A stretch of 64,000 bases of DNA, taken from the NCBI GenBank assembly GCA_029880325.1, contig JAOUOP010000041.1, positions 1-64,000 of the forward strand. Direction: 5' to 3'. Position numbers and translations under genes: made by a program. Each line of letters opens with the position of its first letter. Positions within the stretch are counted from its first letter, which is position 1. Shown piece after piece: positions 1 to 8,659 of the stretch. Under the pieces are notes generated by a model. It did no database searches, was not told where the DNA came from, and saw only the letters and a list, made by a program, of their open reading frames with translations. This stretch comes from Myxococcales bacterium. GTDB taxonomy: Bacteria > Myxococcota_A > Polyangia > Polyangiales > JAFGIB01.

Positions 1-2208
1 CCAGGGTACGTAGTCACCGCTGAAGACGAGCGTGCCGTTGTCGGAGATGTCTACCGAACCAAAGGTGGTTCCATAGAAAGGGAACCCGAAGGGGAGCTGC
101 ACGTTCCAGCTCATCTCATCGCCGTAGCTGGCGACGAGGCTTTCCCCTGGCACGTAGGCGTAGGGCTGCTCGGAACAGGAATAGCCGAAGGCGTCGGTGC
201 GCTGCTGGAGCGCAAAATCGACGGTCATGTCCGACGACAGCGACACCGGAACCTGTTGCGTGCTCGAACAGCGCCCGGCGCTGGCGGTCAGTCCATAGTC
301 GCCAGCGGGAACCGACGGCAGCAGGTAGCTTCCGGAGGCGTCGGTGATGGCCGGTGGCAGCGGTGTGCCCTCCACCGTCACCGTGGCACCGGCGATGGGA
401 GCGCCCTGACCGTCCAGGACCATGCCGCCAATGGCATAGCTCGGCGCGGGCTCAAGGGCCATCGAAAGGGCGGTCGCGAGCCCGTCCTCGATCAGAACGC
501 CGGACGCCTGTGCTGCCACATAGCCGAAGGCGGTGATGGAGACGTCATAGCTATCGACGGGCAGGGTGAGGGCATAGCTGCCATCCAAGGCTGTTGAGGT
601 GCTGCGGCTGGTCTCCAGCGACGAAGCGACCACGGTGGCATTTGCGATGGGCGCCTCGGTAGTGGCGTCCACGATGGCCCCCTCGAGGCTGCCGCTGGGC
701 CCGCGCGGCGCCAGCTCGACGGCGCCGTAGGCGTCCAGCTGTCCGCGACCCCAGACATTGTTGGAGTCATCCGATCCGTCGCAGGAAAGATCGGAGACGG
801 GAACGGCGCCGTCGCCCAGCAGCAGGCGCGTCGTCTCGATGTCGCGGGCGATGGCCTCCGACGCCGACCACATCAGGGCGACCGTGCCGGCGACGTGGGG
901 ACTGGCCATGGAAGTGCCGCTGTAGAAGTCGTAGCCGCCGCCCGGAACACTGCTGCGGACGTCTACGCCGGGAGCGGCGATGTCGGGCTTGATGCCACCG
1001 AAGAAGGAGGGGCCGCGGGACGAGAAGAACGCGATCGATCCGAACTCGTCGTAGGCGCCTGCCGCGTAGGACTGGGGATAGTCGCCGGGGGAGCCGGTGG
1101 AGCCGCACATGGGGCCGGAGTTGCCGGCGGAAAATGCCGGGAAGATGCCGGCGGCTACCCACGCGTCGACCACGTCCATGAAGAAGGGATCACCCGGCGG
1201 TCCGCCCCAGGAGTTGTTGACGACATGGGGGCGCAGGTCGGGACGTGGGTTGCTGCCGCTGCTGTCGGTGGGCGCCAGCACCCACTCGGCCGACTGCATC
1301 AGCGAGCTCAGGGAGCAGCCGAAGTCCTCGCAGCCCTTGGCCGCGATCCACTTGGCGGCCGGGGCTACGCCGATCTGGTTTTCGCCCGGGTTGCCATCGT
1401 CGCCGACCATGGTGCCCATCGTATGGGTGCCGTGACCGGCGTTGTCGCAGGGCGCCGAGCCACAAATGCCGGTCGGGTCAAAGAAGTTGTACTCGTGATC
1501 GAGACTTCCGCCGGTGTTGCCCCGGTACTGCGCCTGCAATGCAGGGTGATCGTATTGCACGCCGGTATCGATATTGGCCACCACGATGCCCTCACCCCGG
1601 GTGCCGAAGGCGTCCCAGGCCTCGGGGGCGCGAATGCTCTCGAGCCCCCATTCGGTGGCTTGAGTGGAGAAGCCCTGACTGCGGATGGGCTTTGGAATCG
1701 AGAGGGTGCGGTCGGGCAAGACCGCGGCCACGTCCGCGCGTTGCTCGAGCGCGTGGATGGTCGTGGGATCGGCCTCGGCGCGAATCACGTTGCTGATCCA
1801 GAAGGGTTTGAAGTTTGCGTTCTGCTGCGACAGAAACGCGCGCACGGGCGCCTGACTGCGGTTGGCATGGTTGACCAAGGCGTTTCGCACGGCTTCGCCG
1901 CGGGCGGTCCACCCGCGTACGGCACGCGCAGCTGCCAGGTCAGCGCGTCCCTTCATGTGGATCCAGACGGTCCGCGGTGCGCCTTTGTCCGGACTTGCGG
2001 AGTCGGCCGGACCGGCTGCGGATAGGGCCTGGCTGGTGGATTTTACCGTGGCGCCTTCGTGCGGATCGACGGCCTGCTGCTGACAGGCCACGAGTGAAAG
2101 CGCGATGAGCAGACTTCCGAGCGGCGGAAGATATGCCCGGCGACAAGTGGGGCCAGTTCTTCTTTCATACCGACCCGGTTCGTGACGATTGATTTGATTG
2201 GTTTGCAC
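1..2208 (-). CDS. Subtilisin-like (S8) secreted lipoprotein protease, 3' end outside window
   Basis: Serine endopeptidase of the subtilase family, predicted to be exported and lipid-anchored. I choose the GTG at 2208 because a purine-rich Shine-Dalgarno (GAGGAGAGG) lies just upstream, an in-frame TGA sits at 2220-2218, and the translation then gives a hydrophobic signal segment ending in the lipobox LVAC (Cys42). The catalytic triad is visible: Asp214 (NIDTGV), His259 (GHGTHT) and Ser433 (GTSMASPHVAG). The segment before the triad (about 60-190) looks like a propeptide. After the catalytic domain come two repeats of the carboxypeptidase-regulatory/CnaB-like beta-sandwich type (about 480-640), probably for wall or substrate binding. 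At least 736 residues are coded here and the frame is still open at base 1. The AT-richer region upstream should hold its promoter. Substrate unknown. Confidence 0.9.
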   Translation of the reverse strand, partial: MQTNQINRHEPGRYERRTGPTCRRAYLPPLGSLLIALSLVACQQQAVDPHEGATVKSTSQALSAAGPADSASPDKGAPRTVWIHMKGRADLAAARAVRGWTARGEAVRNALVNHANRSQAPVRAFLSQQNANFKPFWISNVIRAEADPTTIHALEQRADVAAVLPDRTLSIPKPIRSQGFSTQATEWGLESIRAPEAWDAFGTRGEGIVVANIDTGVQYDHPALQAQYRGNTGGSLDHEYNFFDPTGICGSAPCDNAGHGTHTMGTMVGDDGNPGENQIGVAPAAKWIAAKGCEDFGCSLSSLMQSAEWVLAPTDSSGSNPRPDLRPHVVNNSWGGPPGDPFFMDVVDAWVAAGIFPAFSAGNSGPMCGSTGSPGDYPQSYAAGAYDEFGSIAFFSSRGPSFFGGIKPDIAAPGVDVRSSVPGGGYDFYSGTSMASPHVAGTVALMWSASEAIARDIETTRLLLGDGAVPVSDLSCDGSDDSNNVWGRGQLDAYGAVELAPRGPSGSLEGAIVDATTEAPIANATVVASSLETSRSTSTALDGSYALTLPVDSYDVSITAFGYVAAQASGVLIEDGLATALSMALEPAPSYAIGGMVLDGQGAPIAGATVTVEGTPLPPAITDASGSYLLPSVPAGDYGLTASAGRCSSTQQVPVSLSSDMTVDFALQQRTDAFGYSCSEQPYAYVPGESLVASYGDEMSWNVQLPFGFPFYGTTFGSVDISDNGTLVFSGDYVPW

Positions 2209-2925
2209 TGCCTCTCCTCACCTTGTGTCTACCGGCACGCTGTCAGTCGCCACCATGGCTGCTGACGGCGCGCGCACGCCCGTGGCCACGCATGGGCCTT
2301 GCTTGGACCAGCTCTAAACTTAAGCATAGTCGCTTGAGAGCTCGCCGATTATCACCGTGATCTTGCGAGATCGCAGTGTCGGCGAGGATCAGCGTGCGGT
2401 TTTTCGAAAAACCAACTCGATGCCCCTCCCGTGAGCTTGTTGCATAAGCAACATTGCGTATCTCATGCCACAGGGGAGAGAGAACGCAATAACAATTCGA
2501 GCCTTGATAGGCGTTTTGTGCGTGGGCGCTGAGGCTTGGCGGTGGTTTTGTGAATTGTCTCCCGGTCACCAAATAGAGCTGGTCTCGTGGACATCATCCG
2601 GATTGGCTATGTATGGTCTTGCGCCAAGATGTCGACGGGCGCCGCGCGGTCAGCCTGGGCGCGCCGCGAAGCTGAGGTCTTGCTCGTTTTCGGGCGCGGT
2701 TCGGAGGGGGTCGCCATTCGTTCCATGGCTGACCATATTGGGTGGCCGGCGTTGATGGGGGACAACAGCTGCTCTCTCGTTTCTTTGCTTGGTGGAGCGC
2801 GCCGTGCGACGCGGTGGATTGCGCGGTTCCGTTTGTGGCGGTCTTCGGTGAAGCGAAGGCCGCGCGCGGGTGTAGCGGTTCAGACGGATTCCGTGGTCGG
2901 GCGCAGGCGCAGTGCCCTGCTACCC
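2209..2925. other. Gene-poor, lower-GC intergenic stretch with palindromes
   Basis: No reading frame here shows a recognisable protein or the GC-rich third-position bias of the neighbouring genes. The right part contains several A/T runs unlike the rest of the window. It probably carries the promoter of the protease gene on the minus strand. Three inverted repeats cluster at 2310-2453 (separate entry). I see no tRNA, transposase fragment or clear terminator. Confidence 0.5.
2310..2453. repeat. Cluster of three palindromes in the intergenic region
   Basis: Seen directly: an imperfect inverted repeat at 2310-2342 (AGCTCT...GAGAGCT outer arms), a perfect 16-bp palindrome GGTTTTTCGAAAAACC at 2398-2413, and TGTTGC-ATAA-GCAACA at 2438-2453. 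They could be operator sites for the protease gene about 100-240 bases away, or stems of a small RNA. No experiment or family match supports either. Confidence 0.4.
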
Positions 2926-3222
2926 TCAGCGACTGAGGCGCAAGACGCTGCCTTTTTCGCCCACCGCCCACACCGCGCGATCGGTGCCACTGACGGCCAT
3001 CAGATGGCTCGCTCCCGGCCCGACCTGGATCATCCAGCTGCTGCCGTCCCAGTGCCTGATGGTTCCGCCGTCGCCCACGACCTTGCCGCCACGCTCGGCA
3101 AGTGGGCGCTCACGGCCGGCGACCGTCGTGCGGTCTATGAACAGCTGGAGGCGCTCGAGCACGTCAGCGAGCAGGAGGTGCTCGATGTCCTCGTCAGATT
3201 GCTGGGCGCTGCTGGGCTGCAC
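2926..3222 (-). pseudogene. C-terminal remnant of a beta-propeller (GDGGTIxHWDGSSW-type) protein
   Basis: The last ~50 residues contain the motif GDGGTIRHWDGSSW followed about 20 residues later by VWAVGEKGSVLRLS. This is the blade signature of the large secreted propeller proteins common in myxobacteria, which read WAVGDGGTI...WDGSSW. Only about one and a half blades are present. Upstream in the same frame there are several stops (for example TAG at 3231-3229), and no signal peptide or full propeller can be rebuilt in any minus frame. A neighbouring frame reads SAHLPSVAA just before the motif, which resembles the inter-blade linker, so a frameshift near 3085 is possible. I read it as a decayed gene; a short intact gene starting at GTG 3222 is less likely. 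Confidence 0.45.
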
Positions 3223-3900
3223 CGAGTCCTACTGTGCTGGCGACCTGGACGACCGGCTGTGCCTCTTGACCGAGTGTCAGCAATTCCTGGCCGCCATGGC
3301 GAACGCGACCGGCGCCCACGGCAGCCGTCGCGGGTCCCTGGCTTTGAAGGTGGCCAAGAGTTGTTTTGCTCAGGGTTCTTCTTCGCGCAGATTCGAGGGC
3401 CCATTCCTGTTGCATCCCACAGAATGCTTCCGTCTGACCCAGCTCGACCATCACTTTCATTTGTCCAGGATTGCCTGCTGGGTGAGCAGGAGGGTGCAGA
3501 GGATTTGCATCAGTAGTCCCGACGCGAGTCGACGCAGCGCTCGGCTGTACAGCGGTCGGCGCATTGGCGCGCTTTGTCGCAGGCCTTTTCCGCGCGCCTG
3601 CGCTCCGCCTGCAGGAGGATCGACGCGAACACCATCCCAAAGGCACATCTCCGTCTTGACTGTGAGATCAGTGCGTAATCGTTCTGGCCGCTTTTCGGCA
3701 GGGCCATGGGCTTCTTGATGCGCGAGCAGACACCCGACGCACAGTGATCCGAGTTGTTTCGGCGTAGCGTACTGGTCAAATCAGGTGTCCCCGTTCGTGG
3801 CATGCGCGCGCGAGGCAGGCGACCACGGAACGGCTGCGCAGATTGCGCATCGCGTTGCGTCGACTAACTCTGAGCCACGCAAACGCGAGGAGGCATGACG
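3223..3900. other. Stretch without a convincing gene
   Basis: Several overlapping frames are open on both strands, but none has a recognisable domain, signal peptide or ribosome-binding site. Two stretches look slightly protein-like: a Cys-bearing plus-strand piece around 3215-3290 and a Cys/Arg-rich minus-strand piece at 3510-3620. Both may be debris of Cys-rich lipoprotein genes of the kind intact elsewhere in the window. The last ~90 bases should contain the promoter of the gene starting at 3901. Confidence 0.4.
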
Positions 3901-5079
3901 ATGCGGCCCACATTGAAGCGAGGTAGCCGTGGCGAGGAGGTGAAGCGCTGGCAGCGATTTCTCGCCTCGCAAGGCCTGCCGGTCACACGTCCCGATGGAA
4001 TCTTTGGGCGCGGCACGCACAAATGGACCGTCCAGCTGCAGCAAAGACACGGCTTGACCGCCGACGGAATCGTCGGTCGCGGAACATGGGCGCTGGCGGA
4101 GCGACTCGGCTTCGGTGAGCCAGCAGGAACACGACCCGCGTCCACGGCGCCCGAGGCTGGCGTAGCCCTCTTCCGCGTCTACCGTCCGCGTAACCGGCGC
4201 GGCGAGCGTATACGCAAGAGCGCTGGCGCGCTGATCAAGGGGCATGAAGCCTTTGCGGCGCCGATCGACGCGAGCCGGCACCTGGACCGGGCGGTTTGGC
4301 TCGCCGCCCAGGTGGAAGGACCCACCTGGGGCACGGTCCAGAGCTACGACGGCGCCGGCATGAGTGGCGGACTGCTGCACAACACCGCACTCTTTCCGCG
4401 CAGCATGAAGCAGGGGCAGCTCTGGCAGCTGATCGCGGAGGTCGCCCACGGCCGCGCAGATTCGCCCGCCCTGGCGGCGCTCGAAGGCGCCCTGCACGAC
4501 GCGGGCTGGGACCTCACCGAGGACGGTCGACTGGTGCGCCACGGAACGCATGGATCGCTGGTCGGAGGCCTGGAGATCCGCCGGACGCTGACGCCGCCGA
4601 ATGGCAACGTCACGGAGGGGGGCGCCGGCTGGGATGCGGCCAAGCGCTGGGCGCAGCTCTTTTACGCCGTGCTGTCCGAGACCGACTCCCGCCCCGCCCA
4701 GGTACGCTACGCCGCGGGCTGGCTTGTGCGCGCGAGAGCGCGCGATCAGGCCCCCGTCTACAGGGCCCTGGTCAACGGCACCCCGGTCATGGAGCTGGAG
4801 GCCAGTCGGCTCCCTGCCGATGTCGAGCTTTCCATGTGCATCTACCACTGCTTCGTCGTGAACGCGCCCGCCCCGGCCGCTGGCGCCCTTCGCAAGTGCT
4901 TGCCATTGCTTGGCGAACCCACTCGCTTCGCCGCCGCGCTACCGAGCAAGCTTGGGCGCGCGCCCCATGCGAGCTTCCGCAAGCGCTACGAGGCCACCCG
5001 CCGCGGGGTGCTGCGCGGTCAAAAGCTCGGTCTTTGGGGCGCCGAGACGGTGGATCAGGTGATCCCAGCGCTACCCTGA
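3901..5079 (+). CDS. Peptidoglycan-binding protein with uncharacterised, possibly muralytic, C-terminal domain
   Basis: Residues about 1-70 form a PG_binding_1 domain: LKRGSRGEEVKRWQRFL, then DGIFGRGT and a second half with DGIVGRGTW. The rest (about 95-390) is a domain I cannot name. Its central part EGPTWGTVQSYDGAGMSGG resembles the acidic active-site region of lysozyme-superfamily enzymes such as chitosanase-like phage endolysins, with a Glu followed by an Asp/Gly loop. That comparison is inference. No signal peptide is visible, so export would need another route or lysis. The start is set at ATG 3901 because the strong AGGAGG (3888-3893) lies 7 bases before it but only 1 base before the alternative ATG at 3895. 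It ends convergently with the next gene across a 137-bp gap. Confidence 0.75.
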   Translation: MRPTLKRGSRGEEVKRWQRFLASQGLPVTRPDGIFGRGTHKWTVQLQQRHGLTADGIVGRGTWALAERLGFGEPAGTRPASTAPEAGVALFRVYRPRNRRGERIRKSAGALIKGHEAFAAPIDASRHLDRAVWLAAQVEGPTWGTVQSYDGAGMSGGLLHNTALFPRSMKQGQLWQLIAEVAHGRADSPALAALEGALHDAGWDLTEDGRLVRHGTHGSLVGGLEIRRTLTPPNGNVTEGGAGWDAAKRWAQLFYAVLSETDSRPAQVRYAAGWLVRARARDQAPVYRALVNGTPVMELEASRLPADVELSMCIYHCFVVNAPAPAAGALRKCLPLLGEPTRFAAALPSKLGRAPHASFRKRYEATRRGVLRGQKLGLWGAETVDQVIPALP

Positions 5080-5105
5080 AGTCGCAGCCTCCGGCGACCG
5101 GCCGG

Positions 5106-5136
5106 CCGCGGCGAAAACGTCCTGGCAGCTTTTTCG
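5106..5136 (+). repeat. Interspersed intergenic repeat, copy 1
   Basis: The 19-mer GCGAAAACGTCCTGGCAGC at 5111-5129 recurs exactly at 13395-13413, and a variant lies inverted at 13511-13540. Both places are short gaps between convergent genes. In this copy the core is followed by a T-run (five T's), so it might act as a 3'-end signal, but no good hairpin partner is present beside it. Confidence 0.55.
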
Positions 5137-5216
5137 GCGGTCTGGGCAGGCCACGACCCGCTGCGGTTCGGACCATGGGCCCTCCCGCTCCGATCGCCGC
5201 AGCCCCTGGCGCAGCC

Positions 5217-7175
5217 CTACTTCCCAGCCTTGTGCGCGACCCGCACGAAGTGGTCTCCCTCCAGCGTCAGCAGGCGGGCGCCGCGACGGGCTTCGCGCGA
5301 TTCGGTGAAGCCACGGGAAGGGCCGGCCAGGTCGCTGCCGCGCACGCGCCAGAGGCGCTCGGCCAGCTCTTGGCGACTCTGGGCGCCGGCGTCGATGGTG
5401 GTGCGCAGAAGCTTGTAGGCGTCGTGGGAAAAGGCCGCGAAGGCGTCGGGCTTGGAGCTGAATTGGGTCTCGAAGCGTTCGCTGAATTGGCGCCCCGGGC
5501 CGTCGGCGGTTTCGGCGTCGAAGGGCACGGCGAAGACCGCCCCCTGCAGGTAGCGGCCGACGCTGCGGGAAAGGTCGTGGTCGAAGCTGACGGCCGGTGC
5601 CAGTAGGCCGATGCCACGGCCGTTGCCGCTGGGTTTCTGACCCGCCGCTGTGCTCCAGAGGCCCGCCGCCGCCAGCGCCGGGGCGATCAGGGCGGTGGTG
5701 CGTGCGGTGTCGGCCACGAGCAGGGCGTCGAAGGGCTGTTCCTCGAGCTGCGCGATGGGTTGACCAAAGGAGGTCGAGCCGGCCGGGTAGCGCACGTCGG
5801 CCGCCACATGGGCACCAGCATGGGCGACTTCCTGGCGCAGTGCGGCGACGATCAGGTCGCCGTAGGCCCCTTCGGGCAAGAGTGCGGCGATGCGCGGGCG
5901 GCCACTGTCGCGCGCGTGCTCCACCAACTCCCGCAGCTCCAGGGCCGGGGTGGGGATGTAGCGGTGGATCATGGAGCCGGCGCGGGTGGGGTCGCCGCTG
6001 GGCGAGAGCACCACCATGGGCACCTCCAGCTCCTGGGCGCGGGCGGTGGCGGCTTCGGCGACGCGCCCGTCCATGGGGCCGATGATGGCGATGACGCGAT
6101 GGACCGCGACCAGCTCGTTGATCGCTTCCACGGCCCGCGCCGGGTCGCCGCCGTCGTCGCGGAAGATGACGCGCGGATGGTCGGGGCCCTGGGGACCCTT
6201 GGGCGGTAGGCCGGCGGCCAGCATGATGCCCCGCAAGGCCAGCTCGCCCACCTTGCGCGCCCGGCCGCTGAGGCTCAGCACGGCGCCGATCACGCGCGGA
6301 TCGGCGGCCCGTGGGCGATCGGCGCGCATGGCGATGGAACTCAGGGCGTCGTCGAGGGAGAGTCCGTGATCGCGGGCCACTTCGAGCAGGGTGCGGGTGC
6401 GCTCGGCGTCGCCAGCGGCGTCGGCGTCGATGAGGGCTTTTCGCAAGGCCAGCGGCCAGGCCACGCCGTCGCGGGGCAACTCGCGGTGCAGGGTCTCGAT
6501 CTGCGCCGGGGTGGCTTCGCTTTCGATGATGGCCGCCAGCCGCTGTCGCGCCCAGCGCTGGTCGGCGCCGCTGACGGGTTCGGCCACTAGCGTGTCGAGG
6601 ATGATCACGGCGCGGTCGTGGTGGCCGAGGGCGCTGTGGGCGTTGGCCAGGGTGCGCAGTAGCAGGCTGGTGTCGCTGGCGTCGACGGTGCGCCCCATCA
6701 TCGGCGTCAGTGTCGAGACCGCGCCCTTGTGGTCGCCCAGTTGCTGGCGCGCCACCGCCAGGTAGAAGCTCGCTTGTTCAGCGGTGGCCGAGTCGCGGTG
6801 CTGGGTGATGGGTTCGAGCACGGAGGCGGCCTGTTCGGGCTTATCGTCGCCTAACAGCAGTCGCCCCAGGGCCAGCGAGGCCAGTGGGGCCAGCGGGTCG
6901 CTCTGGCGCGTTTCGACGAAGGATTCGTAGGCGGCCCGGGCCTCTTCGCGCTTGCCGGTTTCCTCGAGGCGGCGCGCCGCTTCCATTTCGCGTTCGGCCT
7001 CGGGGTCGTTGCTGGTGATGCTCGGCACTCCGCCGATGGCCGGTCCGGTGCCTCCCGGGCAGCCGCTGGAGGCCAGCACGAGCATCAGGCCCTGCAGCAA
7101 GAGCCCGATCAGGGCGCGCAGGGCGGGGCCCAGGGCGGCGGGAACCGCCTCGGTTTTGGATGGCGACGAGGGCAT
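5217..7175 (-). CDS. Lipoprotein with TPR and LivK/LpoA-type periplasmic binding domain
   Basis: 652 residues. The N-terminus has a hydrophobic segment ending ASSGC, a poor but possible lipobox. Residues about 55-280 are helical repeats of TPR type (LGRLLLGDDKPEQAASVLEP). From about 300 to the end is a type-1 periplasmic-binding fold: GAVLSLSGRARKVGELALRGI, then IIGPMDGRVAEAATA and SPSGDPTR. TPR plus this fold is the architecture of LpoA-like penicillin-binding-protein activators and of related branched-chain amino-acid receptor proteins. I favour an envelope role over transport because no ABC permease is nearby. The frame stays open upstream to 8201 but there it lies antisense to the flavin reductase gene, so ATG 7175 is used; no clear Shine-Dalgarno is visible. 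Confidence 0.8.
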   Translation of the reverse strand: MPSSPSKTEAVPAALGPALRALIGLLLQGLMLVLASSGCPGGTGPAIGGVPSITSNDPEAEREMEAARRLEETGKREEARAAYESFVETRQSDPLAPLASLALGRLLLGDDKPEQAASVLEPITQHRDSATAEQASFYLAVARQQLGDHKGAVSTLTPMMGRTVDASDTSLLLRTLANAHSALGHHDRAVIILDTLVAEPVSGADQRWARQRLAAIIESEATPAQIETLHRELPRDGVAWPLALRKALIDADAAGDAERTRTLLEVARDHGLSLDDALSSIAMRADRPRAADPRVIGAVLSLSGRARKVGELALRGIMLAAGLPPKGPQGPDHPRVIFRDDGGDPARAVEAINELVAVHRVIAIIGPMDGRVAEAATARAQELEVPMVVLSPSGDPTRAGSMIHRYIPTPALELRELVEHARDSGRPRIAALLPEGAYGDLIVAALRQEVAHAGAHVAADVRYPAGSTSFGQPIAQLEEQPFDALLVADTARTTALIAPALAAAGLWSTAAGQKPSGNGRGIGLLAPAVSFDHDLSRSVGRYLQGAVFAVPFDAETADGPGRQFSERFETQFSSKPDAFAAFSHDAYKLLRTTIDAGAQSRQELAERLWRVRGSDLAGPSRGFTESREARRGARLLTLEGDHFVRVAHKAGK

Positions 7176-7370
7176 CGGCGGAAAGACGCGGAGCGGCGGC
7201 AAATGGGGACAGCTACCATAGCTCGCGACGCCCAGAAGCAAAGAGCGTTTCCTCCGCAGAAACTCCACGCCCGCGATCCGAATGCCGAACCGAGGCCAGC
7301 CTTTTCGAGTACCCGGCGCTCCGCGCGGCGGCAACTTTTCGACCGCCCGGCGTTTCGCTACAAGGGTGGG

Positions 7371-8087
7371 ATGACGCAGCGCCGCAAGGTGGTGCTCGAG
7401 CGGGCACGGGTCCTGAGCCCCAGCGTGCGCGAGCTGGGCTTTCGCCTGCTCGACGGCGCGCCCCTGGTCTATCAGCCCGGGCAGTGGCTGAATCTGCATG
7501 TACCGGTGGCAGGCCAGCTGCTCCGGCGCTCCTATTCCATCGCGTCGGCCCCCGATGAGGCGCAGCCCGATGGGTTTGAACTGGCCGTCACGCGCGTGGA
7601 CAAGGGCCCCGTCTCGACCGCCCTGCACGGGCTCGAGGTGGGCGCCGAGCTGGAGGTCGACGCGCCGGAGGGATTCTTTACGCGCGGCGATTACGGCGAC
7701 GAGCCGGCGCTGATGATCGCGACCGGCAGTGGGCTGGCGCCCGTGCGCGCGATGTTGCAGGCCGAGCTGAAGCGCGCTGAGGGGCCGAGGCTGACGCTGC
7801 TCTTCGGCTGCCGCAGCGAGCAGGACATCCTGTGGCGCGATGAACTGGAGCGCTTCGAGGCCGAGCACGCGCGCTTCGAACTGTGCATCACGCTCAGCCG
7901 GGGCTCTGCCGAGTGGCCGGGCGCGCGCGGCCACGTACAGCGGCATCTGCCGGCGCTGTCGGCCGCCCAGGCCGGCGAACGGGCCTACATCTGTGGCCTC
8001 AGGGCCATGGTCGATGAGGTGCGCCGCGTATTGAAGCAGCAGCTCGGTTACGACCGCCGGCGAATTCACTCCGAGCGCTATGACTGA
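7371..8087 (+). CDS. Ferredoxin-NADP+ reductase-like FAD oxidoreductase
   Basis: 238 residues, the usual size for a bacterial-type ferredoxin/flavodoxin-NADP+ reductase. The FAD site RRSYSIASAP (about residue 52), the nucleotide-binding GSGLAPVRAML (about 121) and the late YICGL motif are all present in the expected order. No iron-sulfur domain is attached, so electrons would pass to a separate ferredoxin or flavodoxin, or to an oxygenase partner not seen here. ATG 7371 follows the purine stretch AAGGGTGGG. A longer frame begins at 7203 but its extra residues have no similarity to the family. The 3' end overlaps the convergent gene by 10 bases. Confidence 0.88.
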   Translation: MTQRRKVVLERARVLSPSVRELGFRLLDGAPLVYQPGQWLNLHVPVAGQLLRRSYSIASAPDEAQPDGFELAVTRVDKGPVSTALHGLEVGAELEVDAPEGFFTRGDYGDEPALMIATGSGLAPVRAMLQAELKRAEGPRLTLLFGCRSEQDILWRDELERFEAEHARFELCITLSRGSAEWPGARGHVQRHLPALSAAQAGERAYICGLRAMVDEVRRVLKQQLGYDRRRIHSERYD

Positions 8088-8611
8088 AACCTGGCGAGCA
8101 CGGCGCCGATGGCGGCACCGAGGGTCAGCCACAGCAGCGGCCGCTGCCAGCCCGTGGGCCGCGATCGCGACAGCGCCGGAAAATCCACCTCGGTGACACA
8201 TCCGCGCTCGGGCTCGACCAGCAGTGCGCCGTCGACGTCGAAGGCGTGGCGGTATTCCAGGATCTGGCGGCGCGTGGGCGCGTGGCCGATGGAGGGGGCG
8301 CGGCTGCCGGTTTTGACCTCGGCGACCCAGCGCTTGCCCCCGCGCGAAACCAGGTAGTCGGCGCGCAGGGCGATTTCCCTGCGCTCACCGCCGAAGAGGA
8401 TCGCCCAGCGGGTCTGGGCCTGGCGTGCGTCGATGCGATATCCCCGCTGCAGGAGCAGCGCGGCACCTTCTTCTTCACCGCGCACGGCCCGCAGGGCGCG
8501 TCGCCGCTGGCGCAGGCTGGCGAGCTTGCGCTTGAGCACGAGCGCCAGCAGAAAAAGCAGCGCCGAAAGCGCCGCCCCCGCCGCGGCCAGCAGCTCCGGG
8601 GCCTTGGGCAT
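8078..8611 (-). CDS. Membrane protein with PD-(D/E)XK nuclease-like core
   Basis: 177 residues. A transmembrane segment at about 7-27 is followed by a basic stretch, a soluble core, and a second hydrophobic segment at about 155-174. The core reads ADYLVSRGGKRWVAEVKTG and then TRRQILEY: an Asp, a beta-hairpin with Glu-x-Lys, and a downstream Gln/Tyr helix. That is the arrangement of the PD-(D/E)XK nuclease superfamily. Whether it cuts nucleic acid is unknown; some members have lost activity, but the key residues are kept here. It lies 48 bases downstream of the PQQ lipoprotein gene on the same strand, so co-transcription is possible. Confidence 0.6.
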   Translation of the reverse strand: MPKAPELLAAAGAALSALLFLLALVLKRKLASLRQRRRALRAVRGEEEGAALLLQRGYRIDARQAQTRWAILFGGERREIALRADYLVSRGGKRWVAEVKTGSRAPSIGHAPTRRQILEYRHAFDVDGALLVEPERGCVTEVDFPALSRSRPTGWQRPLLWLTLGAAIGAVLARFQS

Positions 8612-8659
8612 GGTCCGAAGCCTGACACGGGCCTTCGGGCCGTGGGAAAAAGTTGACGG

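Noticed and set aside
895..2025. 376-codon open frame on the plus strand
   Set aside because: Antisense to the subtilisin gene, whose catalytic triad is intact; composition is typical of a GC-rich shadow frame.
3781..4848. 355-codon open frame on the minus strand
   Set aside because: Fully antisense to the peptidoglycan-binding protein gene, which has a strong ribosome site and a known domain.
7176..8201. Upstream extension of the LivK/LpoA-like gene
   Set aside because: It is antisense to the well-supported flavin reductase gene and has no domain; the lipoprotein signal begins at 7175.
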